Shown here: positions 14,073-20,555 of the stretch, in pieces
How positions within the stretch are numbered: position 1 is the first letter of the stretch
How the letters are laid out: every line of letters starts with the position of its first letter
Assembly (NCBI GenBank): GCA_964354365.1
Contig: CAYGZM010000030.1
Location: 1 to 33,507 of the forward strand
Direction of reading: 5' to 3'
Source of the DNA: CAYGZM01 sp964354365
GTDB taxonomy: Bacteria; Planctomycetota; Phycisphaerae; Sedimentisphaerales; Anaerobacaceae
Length of the DNA: 33,507 bases
Position numbers and translations under genes: made by a program
The notes under the pieces: model-generated
What the model was told of the DNA's origin: nothing
What the model saw: the letters and a program-made list of their open reading frames with translations, nothing else
Database searches by the model: none

Positions 14073-15221
14073 CTAATTTCCGTCCTGCTCGGACAATTCC
14101 CCGTCTCCGTACTCACTGATATCATAGTCATCCTCATAACTGAACTCTACCTTGCTCTGCCTTACCACCTCGTCCAGAATATCGATTAGATGGTTCTGAT
14201 CAACGGCCTCCCTGAATCTGGCCAACAGAGACGGTATATTGATTATCTCTTCGATAGATCTCATGTAGCGAGACACTATCGCCTTGATCGAATACTGCCT
14301 CTCGGCTTGTTCTTTTATCTTCCTTCTCAAATTGGACACGGTATCTGAAGACTTCACGACAAACGTAATCGGGTACTTCTCGATTTTATCAATATCCAAG
14401 AAGTACTTGTTCACGTCCACAGTTTCTGTTACTTGGAAAAAGCGGCCCAGTGGCTTCATCACAAAATCGATTCCCCCGTCGTTTGCATTTGTCCGTCCGG
14501 TCTTGTAAAGCTTCAGTTTGTCCTCTTGAATCTTGTCAATTTCAAATCCCCAATAGATCTGTTGGTTGTGATAATAATACTTCAGTATGCTGTAGCTGAT
14601 TATCTCGAATATCCTGGCATCTACGGTCGGTTTCACCAGACTGCCAATGAACTCAATCAGTTCGCCTACCTCAAGGTTCTGAGCCTGCTCACAGAACGCA
14701 ATGAACTTCTCGAAGGCGCTTCTCTTGGCTTCGATGTAAGCGCCAATAATCTCAGTTACGGCGTCGGCTATATTGACATGACCTTTACCGAGCCTGATTT
14801 TTAGCAGGTTCTCATTGAACCAGTATCGGTTCGTTTCTGGACTCCTTAGGATAGGAATGTAGTCACAGGTCGGAAAGTACTTCTTGAATTCTTCATTCAT
14901 TCTGTGATTCAGAGCATGATTCTGAAGCTTCTGTCCGAAGGGCAATTCCCTTTGTCTCTTCAATAGACTGCTGAATATCGCGCCTTCATACTCCGTGTAT
15001 GTCCCTGACTTGTGGAATCCCTTGGATAGATAGTCCTCCACCAGCACGTAGATTGCGTATAAGTTCGCAAAACTCCCTCGCGACTTTGAACCTTTGCTTG
15101 CAGACTTTGTCTTTATGTTAAGGTATTGTATGATCTGAGTTTCAGAGAAGATCTGCTCGGCAGACTTACCGAACCTTTGCTTTAGGATCTTCTTGATTTC
15201 AGCGGTAAATTCGTGCTCCAT
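14073..15221 (-). CDS. Putative Type II restriction endonuclease, partner of the YhdJ-like methyltransferase
   Basis: A 382-residue protein rich in Lys, Ile and Tyr, in AT-rich DNA unlike the neighbouring housekeeping genes. It starts two bases after the methyltransferase stop, so the pair is translationally coupled. No whole-length family is recognised. Around residues 248-266 there is a nuclease-like core: DGGID (Asp252), then after a beta-hairpin QVTE (Gln263, Glu266), preceded by Glu206 in an amphipathic helix. This resembles the PD-(D/E)xK fold as found in Mrr-like enzymes (GGID...QxK), but with Thr where the lysine is expected. If the methyltransferase recognises ATGCAT, as its likeness to YhdJ suggests, this enzyme should cut the same site. 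The C-terminus is strongly acidic (SYEDDYDISEYGDGELSEQD). Confidence 0.75.
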   Translation of the reverse strand: MEHEFTAEIKKILKQRFGKSAEQIFSETQIIQYLNIKTKSASKGSKSRGSFANLYAIYVLVEDYLSKGFHKSGTYTEYEGAIFSSLLKRQRELPFGQKLQNHALNHRMNEEFKKYFPTCDYIPILRSPETNRYWFNENLLKIRLGKGHVNIADAVTEIIGAYIEAKRSAFEKFIAFCEQAQNLEVGELIEFIGSLVKPTVDARIFEIISYSILKYYYHNQQIYWGFEIDKIQEDKLKLYKTGRTNANDGGIDFVMKPLGRFFQVTETVDVNKYFLDIDKIEKYPITFVVKSSDTVSNLRRKIKEQAERQYSIKAIVSRYMRSIEEIINIPSLLARFREAVDQNHLIDILDEVVRQSKVEFSYEDDYDISEYGDGELSEQDGN

Positions 15222-15223
15222 CT

Positions 15224-16084
15224 CTATCCTTCCGAGAAGTTCAGCGTAGCTTGTCGTTCAGCTTTGCCGGACTCAAATGATCGCCGTTTCTTTTCCAGAG
15301 GCTGTCCTTTGTATTCTGAGCATATCTCTAACCTTCTCAATCCAATTCTCACATACTCCTCTTCTATTTCTATCCCAATGGACTTCCTGCCCGCTTCCTT
15401 GGCAACATAAGAGGTCGTGAATGTCCCGGCAAAGGGGTCTAGCACAACATCACCCGGGTTGCTGCTCGCCCTGACAATCCTCTCCAATAGCGATACAGGT
15501 TTCTGAGTAGGATGCTCTTCATATTCCTCCATACGGTACCTTACTCTCGGAATCCGCCACACGTTGCCAGGTACTTTTCTGGAGTTGTACTCTCTTGGAA
15601 CGCTCTTGCGATAGTCTATTAGCTTTCTTACAGCGCCTGTTCTTGCCTCAACCATGATGTCCTCTGCATTAAAGACATAGTCATTCTTGCCTTTAACGCA
15701 AAACAATATAGGTTCGTACAGCGATCCATAGTAGTTTCTGGCTTGGACTGCGGAACTGTCGTAGAACCATATAATCCGGGAAAGAATGGACAGGCGTTTT
15801 CTCAGGTAGATATCAAAATATGGCATATTCTGGGTTGACGCCATCACGTACAGACTTCCACTGGGTTTCAGTTTGTTCACACACAGATCAAGCCATTCGT
15901 AGCTCCATTTGAGATATGCTTCCTCTGATTCCCACTTGTCTTTCCTCCCATTAAAATCTTTCCCAATGTTATACGGAGGATCAGCGAACACCAGATCTAT
16001 AGACTTGTCCTTTATCTCACTGGAGAGTACTTCAATTGCTTCACCCCAAATGACTTTATGGCCGTCTCTTTCGAATATTTCCAC
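15224..16084 (-). CDS. YhdJ-like adenine-specific DNA methyltransferase (beta class), predicted ATGCAT specificity
   Basis: A 286-residue N6-adenine methyltransferase. The catalytic motif IV is ADPPYNIG (DPPY at 35-38) near the N-terminus, and the AdoMet motif I, DPFAGTFTTSY (216-226), is near the C-terminus, with HPTQKP (191-196) between: the order of beta-class enzymes. From memory, the protein tracks Escherichia coli YhdJ (M.EcoKII) along nearly its whole length, for example in the RIIWFYDSSAVQA, YGSLYEPIL, GAVRKLIDYRK and VPGNVWRIPRVRY segments. YhdJ methylates ATGCAT, so the same site is predicted. Unlike orphan YhdJ, this copy has a putative restriction endonuclease directly downstream. 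The start is GTG at 16084 with AAGGA seven bases upstream; that Shine-Dalgarno lies inside a palindrome. Confidence 0.93.
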   Translation of the reverse strand: MEIFERDGHKVIWGEAIEVLSSEIKDKSIDLVFADPPYNIGKDFNGRKDKWESEEAYLKWSYEWLDLCVNKLKPSGSLYVMASTQNMPYFDIYLRKRLSILSRIIWFYDSSAVQARNYYGSLYEPILFCVKGKNDYVFNAEDIMVEARTGAVRKLIDYRKSVPREYNSRKVPGNVWRIPRVRYRMEEYEEHPTQKPVSLLERIVRASSNPGDVVLDPFAGTFTTSYVAKEAGRKSIGIEIEEEYVRIGLRRLEICSEYKGQPLEKKRRSFESGKAERQATLNFSEG

Positions 16085-16090
16085 GTTTCA

Positions 16091-16107
16091 TTCCTTTTGG
16101 AAAGGAA
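16091..16107. promoter_or_regulatory. Palindrome overlapping the ribosome-binding site of the methyltransferase gene
   Basis: TTCCTTT (16091-16097) and AAAGGAA (16101-16107) form a 7-bp perfect inverted repeat with loop TGG. On the minus strand the arm nearest the GTG start contains AAGGA, the likely Shine-Dalgarno. A hairpin or bound protein here could limit expression. Confidence 0.5.
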
Positions 16108-16149
16108 CATATATATACATATTTGCTATGCAGGCTGCGAGATCTCTCG

Positions 16150-17103
16150 TTAGAAAACGATCTCCTTCGCATCGAAGACTGGCCCGTCTTCACAGCACAT
16201 CTTATAGACCGTCTCGTTCGAGCCTTCGATTCTGCATTCCACCGCGCAGCTCTGGCACACCCCGATCCCGCACGCCATCCGCCGCTCCATACTCACCTGG
16301 CAGTCGATGTACCTGCTCTTCGCAATCTCCGCCACCTTGGCCATCATCGGCTCCGGCCCGCAGCTATATATGATCGTGCCCTTCGGCTCCGGGTGATTCT
16401 CCTTTAGCCACTGCACAAAGCAATCGGTCACAAGCCCGTGGAATCCCGCCGAGCCGTCGTCCGTCGCAAGCATTGATTCGATCCCATACTTCGCAAACTC
16501 CCGTATTGAGAACCCCAGCTCCTGCGAAATCTCGTCCATCCGCTTCTCGAACGGCAGCTCCCGCACCGTCTTGGCGCCCGCAAACGCAACGACCTCGATA
16601 TTGCCTTGCCGCTCTTCGGACGCTAAGTCCTTTGCTAAATGCTGTATCGGCGCCGTCCCCATTCCTCCGAAGACCAATATCGCCATCTTCTTGCCCTGCG
16701 GCGTCTGGAAGCCCTTGCCTAAAGGTCCGATTGCGCTGAGCGAATCGCCCGCCTTCAACGTCGTCATCCGCAGCGTCGCCGGCCCCACGACGCAATAAAG
16801 AATTTCTGCGGCCGTCTTGTCCCCGTGCCTCGTGACGTCCGTAAAGCTAAAAGGCCGCCGCAAGAGTATCTCCCGCCTCGCCGCGTCCGCCAACTCCTGC
16901 GGTATCTTCTCCGGCGGCGGCAGGGCGGCCCCGCTCACATCCAACTGTGCGAACTGCCCCGGCCGCAACTGCCCGAACGCAGCCGCCCCAGCGCCGGAAA
17001 ACTCCAATTTGAGCTTATAGAAGCTCGTCCCGATCTGCCTGTTCGAAGACACGACCGCCTTATATTCGCCTTTACTCACAGGTGTCCCGGTCTCTTGTCC
17101 CAT
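16150..17103 (-). CDS. pyrK: Dihydroorotate dehydrogenase B, electron-transfer subunit
   Basis: A 317-residue ferredoxin-reductase-type flavoprotein. LLRRPFSFTD is the FAD-binding RxFS motif, GGMGTAPI belongs to the NAD-binding domain, and the last 42 residues carry the [2Fe-2S] ligands CGIGVCQSCAVEC...CCEDGP typical of PyrK. PyrK passes electrons from PyrD FMN to NAD+. The start is ATG 17103 with AAGGA six bases upstream; an in-frame TTG at 17127 is less likely. Length is somewhat above the usual 250-280 because of an inserted loop after the N-terminal barrel (PPPEKIPQELADAARREI). The gene is immediately upstream of the restriction-modification pair, which separates it from pyrD. Confidence 0.93.
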   Translation of the reverse strand: MGQETGTPVSKGEYKAVVSSNRQIGTSFYKLKLEFSGAGAAAFGQLRPGQFAQLDVSGAALPPPEKIPQELADAARREILLRRPFSFTDVTRHGDKTAAEILYCVVGPATLRMTTLKAGDSLSAIGPLGKGFQTPQGKKMAILVFGGMGTAPIQHLAKDLASEERQGNIEVVAFAGAKTVRELPFEKRMDEISQELGFSIREFAKYGIESMLATDDGSAGFHGLVTDCFVQWLKENHPEPKGTIIYSCGPEPMMAKVAEIAKSRYIDCQVSMERRMACGIGVCQSCAVECRIEGSNETVYKMCCEDGPVFDAKEIVF

Positions 17104-17131
17104 ATTACATCCTTGCTTACTTTTCAATTAG

Positions 17132-17184
17132 GTCATTCCGACCGGAGGCACGATTTATCGTGCCGCAGCGGAGGAATCTATTTC
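17132..17184. repeat. Type B repeat with an alternative central stem
   Basis: GTCATTCCGACCGG ... GCAGCGGAGGAATCTAT flanks surround a perfect stem GGCACGAT/ATCGTGCC. The flanks match those at 33215-33263, while the stem is unrelated. Confidence 0.75.
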
Positions 17185-17213
17185 AAAATAAAATCGCCGC
17201 AGGCGAATCAATC

Positions 17214-18458
17214 TCACAATACCCCTTCATACACTTGCACGCCGTCCACCACCTTGCACACGTGCACCGCGTATTTATCCGCAAACGCCGGCCGGCTCCG
17301 CGGATACGCCGTACCAACAGCCTTCCGCACCGCATCCACGCTCTCGGCCCGAACCAAGGCCCCCGACGCCCCCTTGTCGCCGCCGCCCAACATCCGCTCC
17401 CCCAATACGCCCGGCGCCGTCCGAACTATATCGCACATCGTCTCCAATTCCGGCCCCGATATCCTGTAATCATCTCGCAGCCCAATCCCGTCCTCCCTGA
17501 ATATCCGCCCGACCGTCTCGATATCCCCGGACTTCCACGCATCGAGCATCTCGTAGAACCTCTTCTGCGCCGCGAAGATATATTTCAGCCGGTCGCACAA
17601 ATCCGGGTGCTTCCCTGCGAACTTGCCCATAATCTCTTCGTAGAGCGCTTCATCCTTCACATCCGTCAGGCACTTCACGTTGTAGCCGGCCTTGCCTATT
17701 ATCGAAGCCAATTTCTCGCACTCTGCCCGTCGAATCTTGTACGTCGATTTCTCCAAGCCCGGCCGCTCCGTACCCGTATCCATCACAACTATCCTAAAGT
17801 CGGTTGCCCCCGCGCCCAGGTTCACGTAATCCACCGACCTCTTCGCCGGGTTGTAGTATGTCCCCATCCCATCCTTGCCGAACAGTATCATAATCTGGTC
17901 CAGCTTCCCGCAAGGCGACCCGATATAGTCGTTCTCCACCGCCTGCGCCAAATCGACAATCGTCATCTTGTCTTCGATCTCGATGCCGTTCACATCCAAC
18001 AGTGACAGTATCAAATTCAGGCTCAGCGACGCCGACCGGCTCATCCCGCCGCCAGGGATATTCCCGTATATTACCCCGTCCATCCCCTGCGCAAGCTCGT
18101 GGCCTTCCCGTCTGAGGATATAATCGACTCCGTATGCAAACCTGCCCCACGTATGCGCCGTCTCCTTCGATTTCGGCGCCGGCACCTGCCCTAATTTGAA
18201 TTCCACGACCCCGTCATTCGGGAAATTCCCGCTGAACAGCCGAACCTTGTCCGTCCCGTTGCCCTTATACGCCATCCAGATAAACCGGTCCGTCGCCACC
18301 CCGAAAAGCTCCGTCCCGTTATAGTCCCCGTGCTCGACCCCTAAGCAAAACCGCGACGATGTTCGCCGAACCTTCCCGCCCGCAATATCGAGCTTGTTCC
18401 CTTTGGCGAACCGCCTGATTTTCTCTATCGCCGCCTGTCCTTCCTTAGTCAATTCCAT
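17214..18458 (-). CDS. Galactokinase-like GHMP kinase
   Basis: A 414-residue GHMP kinase with recognisable galactokinase landmarks: R36 and LGVEHGDYNG (39-48; compare the GEHxDY signature), the ATP-binding GNIPGGGMSRSAS (132-144; GalK has GxGLSSSAS) and SPCGKLDQ (181-188), whose Asp187 corresponds to the catalytic Asp of the GalK PCGxMDQ motif. The C-terminal GHMP motif is GERMLGGGDKGASGA. All three motifs deviate from textbook GalK, so the substrate could be galactose or a related sugar. It would phosphorylate the anomeric C1 hydroxyl with ATP in the cytoplasm. The start is fixed by GGAG seven bases upstream. No other Leloir-pathway gene is visible here. Confidence 0.85.
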   Translation of the reverse strand: MELTKEGQAAIEKIRRFAKGNKLDIAGGKVRRTSSRFCLGVEHGDYNGTELFGVATDRFIWMAYKGNGTDKVRLFSGNFPNDGVVEFKLGQVPAPKSKETAHTWGRFAYGVDYILRREGHELAQGMDGVIYGNIPGGGMSRSASLSLNLILSLLDVNGIEIEDKMTIVDLAQAVENDYIGSPCGKLDQIMILFGKDGMGTYYNPAKRSVDYVNLGAGATDFRIVVMDTGTERPGLEKSTYKIRRAECEKLASIIGKAGYNVKCLTDVKDEALYEEIMGKFAGKHPDLCDRLKYIFAAQKRFYEMLDAWKSGDIETVGRIFREDGIGLRDDYRISGPELETMCDIVRTAPGVLGERMLGGGDKGASGALVRAESVDAVRKAVGTAYPRSRPAFADKYAVHVCKVVDGVQVYEGVL

Positions 18459-18528
18459 TCCACTGCTCCCGCCTTCAAATTGCCCGTATTCTAATTCTCG
18501 CCACTGAACGTCAGCTTACTGATTGACT

Positions 18529-18563
18529 GGGTGGCAGCCTCAAGCGGAGCTTGGGGATGGCCG
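18529..18563. repeat. Type C hairpin repeat, second copy
   Basis: Flanks are identical to 10224-10262 with a shorter tip (CAAGC-GGA-GCTTG). It lies in the leader of the galactokinase-like gene and downstream of the glycosyltransferase gene. Confidence 0.75.
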
Positions 18564-18593
18564 AACCGGAACAATCCAGATAAGGGCGCCTGC

Positions 18594-18622
18594 AATATAC
18601 CCCGTCCCCCTGCAAACATCAA
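18594..18622 (-). promoter_or_regulatory. Candidate promoter of the galactokinase-like gene
   Basis: Minus-strand TTGATG (18617-18622) and TATATT (18594-18599) have an ideal 17-bp spacer and lie about 136 bp upstream of the ATG at 18458. The transcript would carry the type C hairpin in its leader. Confidence 0.4.
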
Positions 18623-18646
18623 GCACCGAGTGCACACAATATCGAC

Positions 18647-20473
18647 CTACCGCTGCAATCTTTTTCTCCACTCGACTATAAGCAGCGGCTCCCCATCAAT
18701 TGCAAGGTCGAATATCCGGTTGGGCTCCAATAGACCCATCGGCATACCTCCCGCGCCTCCCCGCTGCCCATCCTGGCGCCTCGGCCCGCTCGGCCTCGCC
18801 CCGCGTCCTGACCCGCCGCCACCCGGGTTCTCGAATCGTCGATCCACAGGAAGCTCCACTCTCCCAACCGTCACAAGCTCGTCCCCAGCCGGCAGCTCCA
18901 TCTCAAATCTCCGCACCTGCGCCTCCTTTGCCAATAGATAGACCTTCCCCTTGTCGCCCGCCCACCGCCAAATGTCTTGCGAGAAGACCCCAAAACGCTC
19001 ATCGTCCTTCAATGCGCCATATCTCTCAATCGCCTGCACATTCCTCGGCCCGCTCCGCCTCATCACCTGGCCTCGCAACTCTTCAAAAGGCATCTGTCTC
19101 GGCCTCGGTCCCTCCGGCGGCCCTGACTCCCCCGGCCGGGAAAATCCCAGCGTCCCCGCATCCGCCAGCTTCCATCTGCCCACAAAATCCAGATGCTGGC
19201 TTATCCCCTCGCCTGCGACCAATACGCTCCCCGCCTCGACATTCTCCTCGACTGCGTCGGCAATTCTCGCCAACGCCCCGTTCCTTGACTTCAGACCGGC
19301 CATTTTCATCGCCGATTGTGGCAGCCCCCACAGCACTGTTACCGCAACAAGCGCCGCGCAACCGGCAACAGCCGAGGCACGATGTATCTGCAGGATTTCC
19401 GTAAAAACCGATACCGTCGCAATCGAATAAATGAAAAACGTCGGTATCAGATACCGCATTGACTGCCCATCCGGCCCCCAGAAAAACGACATATACAGCA
19501 CAGTCACAGGCATCACCAACATCGCAAACAGCGCCCCAAGCCTCCACGTATCCCTGCGAGCGCAAAGCATTGCGATACCGACCGCCCCAAACGCAAACGT
19601 CAATCCGGCGCCGTCCGTCAGCAGCATTTTCAAGTGCGGCAGGGCATACTCGGCCAGGTACTCTATGCCGAAGAGCTTCTCCACGTGGAGCGCCGACGAG
19701 TACCCTGTCCGCCAGAACGCTCCGAAGGCCATCTGGTTGCGAACGCACAACCACGTCAAAGGAATCGCCGCGCCGGCCGTGCCCGCCGCCACGCCGCACC
19801 AAAAGCGTCTGCTCTTACGAGCATACAGAAGCACAAAAACTGCTGTGCCAATCACATACAGCACACTCGGATAGCGAACGGCCGGCAAGAAACCCAGAAA
19901 CAACCCAGCCCCGAATGCCCAGCCCGCAGATTGATTCTGCAGCCATTTTGCGACAAACAAAAGCCCCCACAATAGAAGAAAGCTCTCCGCAGCATGAGCA
20001 TCGCCGAAGTGCGCATGCTCATTCGCAAAAGGATTCACCGCCATCAACGCTACAGCTATTAGTCCCCACCCTTCGCCGACCCACATCCGGCAGAGCAGAA
20101 AGAGCCCCAACAGGCTCAGCGACGCAAGGGCGGGGTTCACTGCCACCGTCGCCTTCGGCCCGAAAACCTTGTAGATCGGCGCCAGTATTACACCCAGGCC
20201 TGGCGCATGTGTGCAGAAATACCTGTTGTCGCCTGTGTGGTTCCAGTGAATACCCACGTATTGCAGCGGTGACTCCGGCTCAACGTATGTCCTGCAGCCC
20301 TGCGCGATCAACCTTGCCTGGGTGAAATAACTGCTTGCGTCCGGCGTACTGATCGCCCCCTCGAAAAACGCCATCAGAAAAGTAAAATGCCCCGCCACAA
20401 GCGCAATCGCGGCCAAAGCGACCACGCCGCTCTTTCTTCCTCGCCTGCCTGAAGCGCCCTCAAATGTCGCCAT
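18647..20473 (-). CDS. GT39/PMT-like integral membrane glycosyltransferase
   Basis: A 608-residue protein with one N-terminal membrane segment, a luminal loop with an acidic motif (STPDASSYFTQARLIAQG) and about ten further hydrophobic segments to residue 400. These are features of the dolichyl/undecaprenyl-phosphate-sugar-dependent GT39/ArnT/PMT_2 group. HAPGLGVILAPIYKVFG and FLPAVRYPSVLYVIG are typical of such proteins. Residues about 420-608 are a soluble C-terminal domain that ends with a Gly/Arg/Pro-rich low-complexity stretch (around 550-580). Members transfer sugars from lipid carriers to lipids or proteins on the outer face of the membrane; the acceptor here is unknown. The start at ATG 20473 has only a weak Shine-Dalgarno. 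Confidence 0.8.
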   Translation of the reverse strand: MATFEGASGRRGRKSGVVALAAIALVAGHFTFLMAFFEGAISTPDASSYFTQARLIAQGCRTYVEPESPLQYVGIHWNHTGDNRYFCTHAPGLGVILAPIYKVFGPKATVAVNPALASLSLLGLFLLCRMWVGEGWGLIAVALMAVNPFANEHAHFGDAHAAESFLLLWGLLFVAKWLQNQSAGWAFGAGLFLGFLPAVRYPSVLYVIGTAVFVLLYARKSRRFWCGVAAGTAGAAIPLTWLCVRNQMAFGAFWRTGYSSALHVEKLFGIEYLAEYALPHLKMLLTDGAGLTFAFGAVGIAMLCARRDTWRLGALFAMLVMPVTVLYMSFFWGPDGQSMRYLIPTFFIYSIATVSVFTEILQIHRASAVAGCAALVAVTVLWGLPQSAMKMAGLKSRNGALARIADAVEENVEAGSVLVAGEGISQHLDFVGRWKLADAGTLGFSRPGESGPPEGPRPRQMPFEELRGQVMRRSGPRNVQAIERYGALKDDERFGVFSQDIWRWAGDKGKVYLLAKEAQVRRFEMELPAGDELVTVGRVELPVDRRFENPGGGGSGRGARPSGPRRQDGQRGGAGGMPMGLLEPNRIFDLAIDGEPLLIVEWRKRLQR

Positions 20474-20555
20474 TCCGGCCCACCAGACTCGCAGCGCAAA
20501 CGTTCAAACGGCCTGCTTTCGTTTTTTGATTCCGGCTCCTATGGTCCGGACTCTC

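Noticed and set aside
17082..18005. 307-aa plus-strand frame
   Set aside because: Shadow of pyrK and the galactokinase-like gene with Arg/His/Pro-rich composition.
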